In this document: positions 45,285 through 57,029 of the stretch, piece by piece | How positions within the stretch are numbered: the stretch's first letter is position 1 | Layout: each line of letters opens with the position of its first letter | Source: Neodontobutis hainanensis | Lineage: Eukaryota > Chordata > Actinopteri > Gobiiformes > Odontobutidae | NCBI GenBank assembly: GCA_024349245.1 | Contig: JALDNG010000022.1 | Span: 16,425,001-16,489,000, forward strand | Reading direction: 5' to 3' | DNA: 64,000 nt | Notes under the pieces: generated by a model | Told to the model about the DNA's origin: nothing | What the model saw: only the letters and a program-made list of their open reading frames with translations | Databases searched by the model: none | Translations under genes and position numbers: made by a program

Positions 45285-45810
45285 GCTCCAGAGTGAATGT
45301 CGCCGAAAGGTGTAAAGACATTTAAATTGGGAGACTGCTGCTATTACGCACAGTGCATCCAAACAGACGGAGCCTCTTCAAGGTCAGTGCTTCTCTCTGT
45401 CAGGCCTTTTGTCTGTCTCCTTCTAAAGAAGCTGTCACTGTTTAAGGGCTCACAGGAGGGACAAAAAGCATACTTTATTTGGTTTTGTTTTCCTGCTGCG
45501 GGAATGGAGGAGTCAGGGTAACATGTAATTTACTGTTTGCCCCTCTCTACTGTACATGGCTTTAGTTATGCTAATGTTGCACTTTGTCAGCCCGAGGAGA
45601 TAGCCATCAATCAGCTGTCAATTGGAAGGAAAAAAAGATAAAGACAGAGCCGCGTTTCCCTCTCTCCTCATCCTTCCTGGTGGACTTTGGGGTCCGGGGA
45701 AAGTCTGGCAGCTGGATTTGGATCAGGAGTCTATGTAGAGAGAGGGTCTGATAACAACTGACTACTGTGTAATTACCACTGTGGGTGTCTTCTTCTTTAG
45801 TGTTGATAAT
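45285..45810. promoter_or_regulatory. strong candidate enhancer with MEIS + PBX/HOX composite
   Basis: About 525 bp of repeat-free DNA. At 45606-45625 the plus strand reads ATCAATCAGCTGTCAATTGG. On the minus strand this places a MEIS/PREP site (TGACAG) one base from a PBX-HOX site (TGATTGAT), with a CAGCTG E-box overlapping the join. This architecture is known from HOX-responsive vertebrate enhancers. Nearby are TTATGCTAATGTTGC near 45566 and TGTAATTACCAC near 45768. A 74-codon frame inside has no recognisable domain. Confidence 0.42.
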
Positions 45811-46639
45811 CAATGACCACTGGACACTGCTGGTGCAAGATCCATTTGTAGATAATATTTATTGTTTCTGAACATATTCACACAACCTGCGCACACACAC
45901 ACATGTAGTCGGATGCCTTCTGTTGTATGTGTTACATGTGTAATGTTAAAAGTGAATATGACCTAATATACTTTTATTGTTAAAATTACTCATTGTGAAG
46001 TTTTTGAGCTATCTCTTGTTTTACTCAATGACCCTTAGATCAGTGTTAATGGAGACAGTTCTAACCAACAGCAAGTGTAAACTTAACACTAGACCATTTG
46101 TTTTACATTAGGTGTGTTTTCACACTTCTCATTGGCTAAAATATAATGTAGTGCAAAAACAAGGCCATGAAGACATTGTTATATTGTAATTCAGCAGGAC
46201 TCATGAGAAATGCTTTAGTTTTAATGTGAAATTAACTCTAAACCACTATTCCTTAAAAAAAAATACATTTACTGAAAACTGCATCCTCAATGTTCACAAG
46301 CTTCTTTAAATATTGTTTTTTTTTAACAATTATTTTAATGAAAGAAGGTAAAAACAAGAAATATGTTTTTAAAAAATATATGTTTATTAAAAAATGTATG
46401 CACATTAAAAGGTTATATATTTTTAACTGTGAGTGTTTTTGACTTTTAATATACATTGACTTAAAATATAGCAACCACTGGATATTTAAGGTTTCAGGGA
46501 GGTAACAAAGACACCAGCAGGTTTTGTCAACAGTGTTTTTTATTGTCTTTTATATTTTTTAAGAAAATTGACTTTTAGGTTTTTGCAACAATAACCGAAG
46601 ACCCTGCAGACTTTCTAACATTAGTAAAAGTCTCCCAGC
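45811..46639. other. very AT-rich intergenic DNA, no gene seen
   Basis: Includes a (CA)n run near 45892 and one of the most AT-rich stretches of the window at 46230-46470. No gene. Confidence 0.55.
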
Positions 46640-46960
46640 CGCTGTCACTAGACGACTAACCCTTTATTATGCTAGCTAATGTTAGCACCAAGATAAGCTA
46701 ACAGGCCCATTAGTGCAGGTTCATTTAGCTTTTATCACATTCATTACATATCATTAGTGCACAATTAACATGTCTCCCACTGACACCGTGGCTCTCTCTG
46801 TTACACGACACTTTGAATCACGTTTTCTAAAACATTTACGGCGCCGTGACATGATTTATGAGTTGTACATGACACAGCTTTCATCAAATTAAGCCGCTGT
46901 AATAATCAGAGCAGTCCTGTTCCGTCATGTGACTTCACGTTTATTAACCAGATGGGCTTT
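46640..46960. promoter_or_regulatory. candidate conserved non-coding element
   Basis: The decamer CATTAGTGCA occurs twice 44 bp apart (46708-46717 and 46752-46761), with GCTAGCTAATGTTAGC, CAATTAACATG, TACGGCGCCGTGAC and AAATTAAGCCGC. It is repeat-free and homeodomain-rich. Confidence 0.33.
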
Positions 46961-47869
46961 TCACTGACACTTTATTTCTCAAGTTAGTGCCTGCTTTGGG
47001 CCAATTATCTTTCAAGAATACAGTTTAGTCTTAACTAAACTTACCGAATGACAACCGTCCGCGTGAAGGGGCTGAGTGGTTTAAGCAAAATCGAAATTCA
47101 ATCTTCAAATAATTGCTCAGATAAAAATTGGAGACATATAGAGGGAGTTCAAAACAAATGTATTTATCTTTTAGTGTCGTTGCAACCTTATCAAACCCAG
47201 GTCAGGACTAGGACAGGGAGGGGATTAAGACTTTTATAGATCTCTTTTTAGGGATTTAGGGAGTGAAGACCTGCACCACTTTTATGTCATAAAAGATACT
47301 ACACTACAGATCTATTTTTTTACAAAGGCCAAACTTATGGATGGCTTTACATTTGGGAAAGGGCTAAATACTTTTTTTTTAATCCAATCACATTATTGTT
47401 TTGGACAAATATGTTGTGTTCTTGGATCGTGATGAGTAATTACAACCTGTTTTCAACCGAGACAACACTGAGTAAGAATGAGATTGATGCCGAAAAGCTA
47501 AATAGTGGTTTTGAGATTGGTCTCAAAACTACGACTAGTCTCAATAACTAGTATCTCCTGAACATAACATATATTTTTAAAATACCTGTCGTGTTACTAA
47601 AATATGTCTTAATGTGGGGAGTTTTCTGATGTATCCATGACCCATCATTCAGATTTACATATGTATTAATTAAACTGAATTATGTCTAAATTAATTTCAA
47701 GGAATATATTAGAATTTTTTTTACACTTTTTATATTGAATATTTTTATATTTACACATTTTAAGACTGAATCGTGTTGCTTTAAAAAGTCTTGACATTGT
47801 TGTTCGACTGGGACGACTCCACATGTGATGAAATAACTTAACTGTTCATTATTATGTTGGTGATATGTG
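46961..47869. other. AT-rich intergenic DNA, no gene seen
   Basis: Contains a 9-bp perfect hairpin at 47508-47529 (GTTTTGAGA, loop TTGG, TCTCAAAAC) next to an ACTAGT-spaced inverted pair. The 161-codon minus-strand frame at 47686-48171 translates AT-rich DNA (runs of I, K, F) and matches nothing known. Confidence 0.5.
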
Positions 47870-47980
47870 GTGACTTTGACGGGCAGAACCTTTCCTACTC
47901 TGCCAATTAATGCCTGCCTGCCACAGTAATTATCACCACTGCCGGCCTTTTTCTGGTTTGTTCTCGGATTAAAGGGAAAT
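47870..47980. promoter_or_regulatory. short candidate conserved non-coding block
   Basis: About 110 bp with CTGCCAATTAATGCCTGCC and CACAGTAATTATCACC in strongly AT-rich surroundings. Compact and repeat-free. Confidence 0.3.
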
Positions 47981-48469
47981 ATGACTAATATCACTGTGTG
48001 CATTATTTTAGACTTGGTATCTGACTTAAAATCTCTCACAAAATCACTTAATGTTGACTTGCTCTGTAGATTGTGCACTAGTTTGACATTATGTGCTATT
48101 TTATAGACAAATATGGCTGCCAAACCACAGGATAATGCAGAATTAAAGCAAGCTATGCTTACACATTTCAAGATAGATTAATATTACAATCATCACAACA
48201 TGATACACACGGCTTGTTTCCTTTAAGATTTTCATTTCAAGTATAATTTTCTTCTTTCTTATTTGAAGTTAAGTCTTTGTTGTGTTGCTTTAATCAGCTT
48301 TGTAATACATCATCGTCAGAACTATTTTGTTCAGACAAACCCAGGAACAGTCCGACTCCCACAGAGGTACAAACAGTTCCCTTTTCTCTTTTCTGTCTAT
48401 CACATTCACCACCCACCCATCTACGAACACAGTAGAAAAAAAGGGAGTGTGCCGTATTGATTTTTCCGT
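47981..48469. other. AT-rich intergenic DNA, no gene seen
   Basis: Nothing recognised. Confidence 0.5.
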
Positions 48470-48800
48470 CTCCAGACTGTGTGTGCCATAGAGAGTGGGA
48501 TTAAGGCCCTCTCAGCTGAGATACCATCATCCATCAGCCCTGCGAGTCCGCTTCGGACTTTCCCGGCTGCCGCATTGTCTATTCTGCTCCGCTATGTGAA
48601 AAATGTTGAATATCAACAATGGCTTTCAGTGGTGTATTGTTGAGTTTTTGTATGAACTAATCTTGCCTCAGTGAAAGAGACCTAGGGCTTGGACAAAACG
48701 TCTAGAGCCACAGCATTCCTAGCTGGCTCTCCCCTTGAACGCTGAGCAGTCGGCTTAGGCTGCAGGGACACACGGCAGGCAAGGAAGGAAAGGAAGGATG
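48470..48800. promoter_or_regulatory. weak candidate non-coding block
   Basis: G+C-raised with a short hairpin AGTCCG-CTT-CGGACT (48545-48559). A GGAA-rich purine run follows at 48780-48800. No frame of note. Confidence 0.2.
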
Positions 48801-49039
48801 GAGAAACATAGACGAGAGCAGGGTTCGAAGCTCAAGGGGGAGGTGAAGGACAAGACAGTCAGGAAAGGTGGGAAGAAGATGTTAGGTTAAAGAAAGGGTA
48901 GAAATGACATGAGGGCAAAGGGAAGGCCAGGTATAAACATAAGGGAATGGACAAATGCATCTAGGTAAAAACAGACGGGCAGGTAGTGTAAGTGTAGTGT
49001 ACATGCAAGACCTAGATTTGGAAACATGTGAAGAGAGTG
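48801..49039. other. purine-rich spacer
   Basis: G/A-rich on the plus strand with GGAAGGG and AGGG phrases. No gene or recognised element. Confidence 0.5.
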
Positions 49040-49200
49040 CTTTCTCTTTGCTCCGTTGGATCTAATGCCGGTTTGGATGGTTGGCAGCTGGCGTCCAATC
49101 AGACGACAGGACTACAGGCCTTGTCATAATGACAGCATGACATCACTGCGAGGTAAGCCGGCTGCAGCTTTAATATCCTGTACTGACTCTGAGGCTAATG
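49040..49200. promoter_or_regulatory. weak candidate non-coding block
   Basis: Contains GGCAGCTGGCGTCCAATCAG near 49083 and TAATGACAGCATGACATCAC near 49127. Repeat-free, mildly G+C-raised. Confidence 0.22.
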
Positions 49201-49929
49201 TCAGAGAAGTGTTTTAAAGGGACGGTTTAGGTTTGAAAGAAAGGTTCAATATTTATACTTTCTGAAGTAGATGATTGTTAGGGCCGTCATAGTTTGGAGA
49301 AGTGGACCGGCGTAATGACAGTGACTCTTACAGTAGTTCTTTATACACTTTTGCATCATAAATAAATTCACATGTCATCAAGAGCTTTTTATGAGAGGAG
49401 AGAGAAATTATAAAGCCATTACGTTACAGGACAAAACCCAACTCAAGACATGATAAGTTAAAAGAAGCTTTGATTAGCTTTATTGAGTTGGCCCTTTATT
49501 AACTTGCTGTTTTCTTTACTAAACTTAAAGAGATATTGCTCAAGTTTTTATAGTTCTCATATAATATATATATATTCCTTTGGCCACTACAGTGCAGTGG
49601 AAAGGCATTTAAACGCTTTTGACTATACATTTTGCTGAATATGAGACTAGTCTTTACATTTGTGAAGCTGGTTTTGTTTTAAAGATGATGTTTTAAAGAT
49701 TGCTAAAAGGGGATAAGTTAATCTCAATACTAATAAAAAAGAACTGAAATATCATTATCTGCTTTTCTTATTTTACAAATTTCTGGTCATTTACTTTATT
49801 TTATCACCTTTGTTTGTGTGAAAATTCTAGCATTAATCTCGATGCAGTAAATATGCATGTGTTTGATTGAACCGGTGTTATGCTTTACATTAAGACATAT
49901 CCACAATCATTCTGATAGTCTTTCTAAAG
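49201..49929. other. AT-rich intergenic DNA, no gene seen
   Basis: Short TATATATA run near 49565. Nothing else recognised. Confidence 0.5.
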
Positions 49930-50250
49930 TGTAAGCTATCCACTGTGGAGCACGTAGGGGTCAAGGCGGTGCGTGTGGCAGTTTGAGGTCAGTGAAACCT
50001 GGGATTGAGCGATGGTTGGCTTAACCCTTGGCCCCCGGCACACACAAACACTCAGAGGAAACATGGGAACTGGCTCTAATCGGCAGCCCCCGGTGATTTG
50101 TCCTCTCAGCTTGAAGCCCTGTCATTCCTCGCGGCTCTCCTCACAATTACATCCCTGAACTGAAGTAGAAAATCTGCTCCAATCTAGCAATTAGTCCCCG
50201 GGCCACTCACTGCGCGTGTGTGTGTGTGCTCTTTGTGAGGACAGACCCAG
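49930..50250. promoter_or_regulatory. candidate conserved non-coding block
   Basis: G+C-raised island with TCTAATCGGCAGCCCCCGG near 50074, CTCACAATTACATCCC near 50139 and AGCAATTAGTCCCCGGGCC near 50187. It ends at a (GT)n run (50215-50228). Confidence 0.28.
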
Positions 50251-51719
50251 CGCCATCACACACTTTTTTTTACTTTTTTTTTTCCTCAAAAACATTTTTA
50301 GATGTCAATATGAATCTTGTTACCTTTGTGTAATTTTTGTAAACAAATTAGAGAACAGCAGAGATGATTGGTAGCCTCTGTCTCACTTTAATGACAGTGT
50401 TTCTTTAGAAAAAAATAATACAGCTTTCATACCAAGATCAATTTCATTTTAAAACAAAAACAAGATGCTGCTATTTTAAATAGTGCTCAACTTCTGTGGC
50501 ACTTCTGTATTTCTTTCTATTTGACTTTTTTCATATAGATTTTCTATTATATGGCTTTACGGCAAGTAAATTCTTCTTCTGTACATTACTTAGAAACATG
50601 TTTTGGCATTGTGAGCATCGACATATCACATTATTGGACCAAGACACTTTGGGCTGAGGATAAATGGATACATGTGTGATAAAAATGAGGGGTAGCTCCA
50701 AAAATCCCAAGAAATCACGCAGTCTTTGCAGTGTTTTTGACCTTTAAAGACCCATCTGCAGATAATTGTAATCTCTTGTTATGTTGTGCTGGATAAAAAA
50801 TGAATGAATAAGTTACTGAGCAGCATCTTTAAGTGCATTTATTTTACAGTGTTGGCAAACGGGTTGGTAATCACTTACACTACGAAAAGTGAAACATGTT
50901 GCTGTATCCTGTTCACAGCTTCAGGAATGTTCAACTCTTCATTAATTATATAATAGAAACAAACTCTGTTATTAGTATTGTGGTGTTACACTAAACCAGA
51001 AAGAAAAAAAATGCATCATCTACACTCTTGGCAGTTAGCATTACGAGCACCATTAGCTGTTTAGGAACTTTTTATTTGCTTTTGCACAGTTTCACGTCTC
51101 ATGGTAAGTTCTGTGCAGCCAATTGTTTTGTGTTGTCCACAGCCAAAACGGACGTAGGGTAAAACTCCTGATTTAATGCACAGCTCACATGTTTTGTCAT
51201 CTTAAGCCTTGCTTCCGCTGGAGTGGTACGGGACAAACGTTGAACAACTCAGTCCTTCGTTTCATTAGAGTTGTCTGCTTTCGAAAAAGTGGAGCTAAAA
51301 AAGTCATTGATTGTACAATAGATAATCCTACGTTTTCTTAAGTGAAGCTGTGATAATCAGTAAACATTTCAAGATGGAAAAATGCCAAAGTTTCTACTTT
51401 TTACAAAAATAAAGCTAGTGTTAGTAACTCTCCAAAATGTTGTAAATCATTACAGCTTTTCTGAATTTAAAGATGAAAAAGTTCGGAATAATTGTCATGT
51501 AATTTATTTTTCTGAAATAAATAGTTCTTTCTCACAATCCTCACAACTCAAATGCTTCTCTGTTAAATGGAATTATATGTTAAATAATTGAAGCCCAGTT
51601 CAGGGTTAACATTTGCAAAGTTGCATTTCATTTTCCGTTTGTAAAACTTTAACAAGTATCGGACTGTCCTTGAGGTTCGATAACTTTCCTTCATTTAGAA
51701 AGTTCTCATAAATGATTCT
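50251..51719. other. AT-rich intergenic DNA, no gene seen
   Basis: T-run pair near 50264-50283, otherwise nondescript. No supported gene. Confidence 0.5.
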
Positions 51720-52260
51720 TGGTGCTGTATGTGATGATGACGAGGCGAATGAGGCTGGGGGTGCAGCGGGGGTGGGCAGGTTGTGGTGTCCAGAGGGAAG
51801 ACAGGCCTGACTGGGCAGCGACAGAGGCGCTTAGTGCCGCCTGGCTTCCTCCTAAAGACCCGTCCTGCTTTAGCCCCTCACTTCCCGCTCCGTCACTCTC
51901 CTCGCTCCTGCTTTTGTCCTGTCGCTCCTTCACCCTCCGATTCCTCCTTTTTCTCCATCCATTCCTCCATTTGCTTCTCGTCTGGGCCATTACAGACACT
52001 CAGAGGCGGTGGTGGGACCGAGATATAGAAATGAGCTTGGACAAAAGCCCTGGGAGATGCAGCGGTCCGGTTTTGAAAAGACAGCTCCTTAATGCAGCAA
52101 GTGGCTGGACAGACGGAGCGGGACAGACAGACTCAGCCCTTTATCCTTGTGCTTTAGCTGATGCTGTTTGGCCAAAAAAGCACATCATCTGGCTTGTGCC
52201 CTCCCTGTACGCTCGATGCTCTATCAAACACATTAGGATGTGCTGAGAGATAGGACGAGA
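51720..52260. promoter_or_regulatory. G+C-raised block, function unclear
   Basis: The most G+C-rich half-kilobase outside the LINE. Overlapping frames on both strands (up to 175 codons, 51719-52246 plus) are dominated by S, L, P and R and show no domain. Purine/pyrimidine asymmetry at 51870-51980 (CTCC/TCCT runs) explains much of the openness. No TATA box, CpG cluster or splice evidence links it to a gene. Confidence 0.2.
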
Positions 52261-53030
52261 CGGTAATGTAGCCACGGGCCAAACACTTAAGAGGCTGAGA
52301 GAAAAGTTTTGGAGAAGCAAACACATGGGCAGGCATCTCTTTGAAAAGATGCATTTCTTTTACTGCACATTAAGACATCAGGATTTCTGCTTCACCGTTG
52401 TGCACTGTTGACAGGGTTAATGCTATGGCAGAAAATATTGACGACCAAGTTGATGCAGCACATTAGAAAGAGCTGAAAGCACTACTCACAGGCCCCAAAA
52501 ACACATGTACCCACAGCTATAAGAAATAATGCTGCTGTTGAGTGTTTCGTGAAATGATGGGCCAGAAAAATCACCCTTGTAATGAGAAATGTGTCCGTAT
52601 CAACATCAGAGAGTCCAAACCAGTGCTTTCAACTAAAAATGTACAAAGTAGAAAAAACTATGTGTCTCAGTGTCTGCTATGGATTCTATAAATGCATTTG
52701 TGTAGATAAGTTGGGGATAAATGAAGGAACAATGACCTAAGAGCAAATAAGACCACATAATGAACAAATAAACATTCCTGCAAGCATTATTTAATAGACT
52801 AGTCTGAGAAACTGTGAGGGGAAACACAGGAAAGGCACTCACTAAGCTTGCCATGTATCGTTGCTTATGCAGCTAGTGATGCTAAAGCCTAGTAAACAAC
52901 ATCATAAAGTCTTAGTAGGACACTCTGTCAAAGGTCTGACTCAGGAGAGACCTCGGACTCAGAAGAGTGGTCTGTTAATATTCTTATACTTTAAAAAGAA
53001 GCTATGAATAAATGTCCTATTGGCAGTGAG
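52261..53030. other. intergenic DNA, no gene seen
   Basis: AT-rich. Nothing recognised. Confidence 0.5.
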
Positions 53031-53034
53031 TTAG

Positions 53035-53057
53035 CTGTCAATCACAACTGTCAATCA
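53035..53057 (-). promoter_or_regulatory. tandem pair of PBX-MEIS composite motifs
   Basis: CTGTCAATCA occurs exactly at 53035-53044 and again at 53048-53057, same orientation, 13 bp start to start, so the two sites lie just over one helical turn apart. A CAGCTG E-box follows about 10 bp downstream. Chance occurrence of two exact decamers this close is very unlikely. This is the most convincing individual regulatory site in the window. Confidence 0.5.
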
Positions 53058-53609
53058 CTCTCCCAAACAGCTGTAATGCAACAGTTTTACTGCCACAAAG
53101 ATCACAATAATAAAACCAGGCTATACCTTAACATGGGACTCATGCTAAAAGGAAGTTCATATAGCTGCTAAATACTGTTTTATTTTGAAAATTAAAAGGT
53201 GAGTAGGAGATCTGTCATTAGTTTATATACTTCATCATCAAGAACATATGTTTTAGCAGTTTTAAGTTGACCCTTTTGACTTTGATGTAAAGCATAGATT
53301 TCATTCTCAACTGTGGACTTTCCACTGTCTTTAATCCTTCTTTTTTATTTTTTTTTATTATGTATTGTCTATCATCTCCATAGTCGACAAAAATACTGTT
53401 TATACTAATGTCTCGTTGTTATAATTTTGTTATAGATGGGAATATTTTAAAGCTTTTTACTGCTCACGTTCTTCTTGCATTTAAGAGATCAATACAGTGA
53501 AAATAAAATAATTTTGCAAATCCAATCCATAACTCTTAGTGACAATAGTCTTTGTAACACCACATCAAGGACAAACTGCACTTTTCTTCTGAGGCTTCAA
53601 TCATAAACA
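53058..53609. other. AT-rich intergenic DNA, no gene seen
   Basis: T-rich run near 53339. Nothing else recognised. Confidence 0.5.
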
Positions 53610-54010
53610 CACGAGTTGAATGGATTTACTCTGCCTCCGCGTCTCCTATCTGCCTAATTCTCTTACCAATTACAGCGCTTGTATTTACTGGTATTATTCC
53701 TCGCAGATGGGAGGGGTCCGCTCATATTTTCTACCTACGTTTATTTACTGGCGACGGCTGTTCTTTGTTGTGGCTCGGTGTGTGTAGTGTTATTATGGAT
53801 TTTGGCTGTGAGCGCTTAGCCGAGCAGGGCTTGTGATATCAGCTGGACTTTGATCAAATGCAACAAGGCCTTAATCCGTTTTAATCAGTGCTGCTTTCCA
53901 AAACGATGAGGCTCCTCGACGGCCACAGCTCCGGGACTGCTCGGAGAAGTTAGCAGCGCAAACACCGCTTTATCTACTCTTCACTTTATTCTCATAAACT
54001 TTGATTAAGC
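53610..54010. promoter_or_regulatory. strong candidate conserved non-coding element
   Basis: Repeat-free block with ACCAATTACAGCGC near 53664, GACTTTGATCAAATG (TCF/LEF-type CTTTGATC and its mirror) near 53847, GGCCTTAATCCG and TTTTAATCAGTGC near 53870. Even composition over about 400 bp in AT-rich flanks. Confidence 0.35.
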
Positions 54011-55539
54011 TACAATTAGTCTGGAAACTAATTTGAAGATCATGGTTGTAAGCCTGTGTGTCATTAGAGACAATTTATTAGTTTTCCACAGTTTTTTTTT
54101 GATGGAATTATAATATTGTGCTATTTAAATAATATACACTCCACAAAGACAAGTGTTTGTTGTGAATGTGTTGATGATTAATTTAGCTTGGTAAAGTTTT
54201 CTTAATTATTTTCATGGCATGCTCTTTTCAGTGATACTAAATGGGAATTTCTTCCACCAATATCTCGTTTCAGTCAGCCTTGTGCCCCTCTTGTGCTCCA
54301 CAAGTGAGTGACAGAGCAAAAAGTCAAACCTCTGCAACCTTTTGCATTGTACTGTTATGTACAAGAGCTGTCCAGTTTCTAGTTTAGACAAGCTTTTCTT
54401 TTATAAGAAAGCAAAAGAAAAAACCTAAGTGAAATTTCAAACATGGTTATGTATTTTTATATTTCCTGTGAAGCTGATCTGTCCCATTGATGCTTAAGAC
54501 GTCCCGCTAACCTCTGTTAATACCTCCTGTTGCTCGCTCTGAAGGATAAGGCAAGATGTAAAAAATAAAGAAATATCCACCAGTAAAAGTGAGCGGATAT
54601 TTGAAAGGCAAAAGACTTTCAAATCCAAAATAACTTCATAATCCCAAAGGTAAATTTGTCTCAGGAAAAGAGCAAAACAGCACATTACATGAACAGTGCC
54701 ACAGTTAATTCAATAGTATTCTGAAAGTATTCAATAAAACATGTCTGATTCAGGAAGCTCTAATCTCACCTTTAAATCTGGAAAAACGTACTCTGCACAA
54801 GAAAACAATAAGTAGAGTTAGTGTTAAACTACTTGTGTTAAATGTACAAAAAAAGAGAGAGAGAAAATGAAGATCCTTTTTCTGATTTACTCATTAGTGT
54901 AAAACTGACCTCATCTTTAAATCACCGTGGAACTTGCAAACGTGTCATTGCTTCCTCTGTGGTTACTCACCTCCAAATCTGTGTTATTTAATCACATAAC
55001 TACCCTGCTGCTTTACTAATGTGCACAAACCCATGTTTGTGTACCGTAATTACAGGAAAAATACAGTTCTGGAGTAAATACATCATCTCATCCTTTTATG
55101 GTGTAGGGCAAAAGAAGGACATTAGAGACAGACAGGAAACCAAAAGCGATAGAGGGTATATGCTCTGCCAGAAGATGACCACAATGCAAAAATTCTCTTC
55201 AGTCATATTAATAAACTTATCTTTTCTGACTGAAGGACATGACACATTTGATATAGTCACTCATCGGTAGAACTTTAGGGTCTGTATATTGGGTCTTTTG
55301 TATCTGAACTTAAACATTATAAGCCATTATTATGAGTCTTTGAGTTTATTTGAGGAGCACATTTCCAAAGTATGGCCTACACTTGTTAAACTTTCTGCAA
55401 AATCCAAAAAGTGCTTTAGTAATAAATCCCATATTTCCGATCGCTGTTTGTTGGTGGCAGACTCCAAATGAGCTTTTCCATAAAATCCTCTTTGACAAAA
55501 TGTGACAAACTATTGTTATTCTTTGTCTCCATATCACTC
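54011..55539. other. AT-rich intergenic DNA, no gene seen
   Basis: No recognised repeat or protein-like frame. Confidence 0.5.
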
Positions 55540-55780
55540 TAATCCTCTTTCTGTCTCTCGTCTGCTTCATCCGTCCATCCGTCCATCCATCCTCGTTCCC
55601 TAAACTGCAGGGCCTCTGAACTGACCGCCGCGGACACCCACGCTCTTGGCCCGGACTTAGAGAACTGCTCGGATTTGGCTTTTCTGAGTGTGTGGCTGGC
55701 TCACGCTCAGGTCGCCGTATGCATACATGTCGGCATGTGTGTGCCCATGTGAGTTTGGCCGTTGTCGTAGGTATGAGGCA
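55540..55780. promoter_or_regulatory. weak candidate non-coding block
   Basis: G+C-raised DNA with GTCCATCCGTCC tetranucleotide repeats near 55568 and GACCGCCGCGGACACC near 55622. The minus-strand 185-codon frame crossing it (55346-55903) shows no recognised family. Confidence 0.18.
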
Positions 55781-57029
55781 GATTGGTTTAAGCCTTATAA
55801 ACCTATTGTTGTCCAATATAACCATCCTCTCATCCTCACAGCCCTTTGTTTGATGGTCTATCCAGGCTTTTGCTAATGCCAATGCACACCCACACAGAGG
55901 CACAAGGCAGTTATGCCACTCTCAGGAAATGCAAACAAATCATTTTAATAAAGTAGGTCAATCACTGAAACAGTAAAAAAAAGGTCCTGTTCCTTGCCCT
56001 TACCTAAACTAAACTTGTCATTTTACAAGGTTAGGGTCAGATTGTAGAACAGGGCTATGCAGCATACTACTAGTAACTAACTAACTAACATATAGCTCCA
56101 ACAGAGTGGTACCATTTCTGTTTCCCATCCTGAGTCCCCATCGTTCAGCTCTTGCTTTGTGAATTAAAAAATGACATTCATTGTCAACATTGCTGCCAGG
56201 GCTTGAGACATAAAAAGCAGTCAGATCCTTAAATGTATGAATTTAGGGCATTTATGCATCACTGGCCAAAGTCATGTGCCTCCACACTTCCTGTTTTTGG
56301 CTTATAATTATATTCCATCTAGAAGATAACTGGAGTAAGTTTTTCATTTTTCTTTTTTGAGTTGGTGGAAGTAGTGTTACTTATTCTTTTTATTTCAAAA
56401 AGGTCTAGAATATGAGTTACTAGCTTGAATGAAACTCTGGCCTAAAACCTTTCAGGAAGAGGCTAAAAATAAGAAAGAAAGAGAAAACATTAGTTACTGC
56501 TTAAACACATATCAAGTATGTAATTTTTAGAGGTTTAACTTGTTTGGGTTTTGGCACTTTTCTCTTAATCAACCCTTAAACATACAAAAAGAAGTACAAG
56601 GCATCTCAAATAAATGTAGTTTACTTCTTTAGCGGCGGAAATCAAATTTTTTACTGACTAGAGAATGAATAACCAAAATAGACTGTATGTATCTTATAGG
56701 AAACATTTGCTGTAATTTCTTTCTATTGTCTTATCATCCAAATGTTCTCCTGGGTAGGACAGGTTTGTTCTTGTGCTAGATTGATGTTTTGTTGTTTCAA
56801 ATCCCGGCATAAGCAAAGAAAGTCCTTCAGCCATAAAGTAATGAGATAATATTACCCAGGTTTGTCTGTGGCTCTCAGTGTGAAGAAAGAGCAGAATTTG
56901 TGTTGTGTTATTCTTTTTTTAACACTGCAAATCAGACTTGTGCCTAATTTGTGTGTATAATAGCGTGATGGCGATCTTAAATGAAGAACGCCATTTGGCT
57001 TCTAAATAAAGTTGATTTGGATTTGAATG
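55781..57029. other. AT-rich intergenic DNA, no gene seen
   Basis: Short (CTAA)n near 56077. A possible retroelement-like ending 'aataaagttgatttggattt' near 57005 is too short to call. No gene. Confidence 0.5.

Noticed and set aside
47060..47130. tRNA-Ser/Leu-like A box (GCTGAGTGGTTTAAGC)
   Set aside because: No B box at a suitable distance and no cloverleaf pairing.
47686..48171. 161-codon minus-strand gene
   Set aside because: AT-driven amino-acid composition, no domain, no splice or promoter context.
55346..55903. 185-codon minus-strand gene
   Set aside because: No recognisable domain; spans both AT-rich and simple-repeat DNA and overlaps a plus-strand frame.
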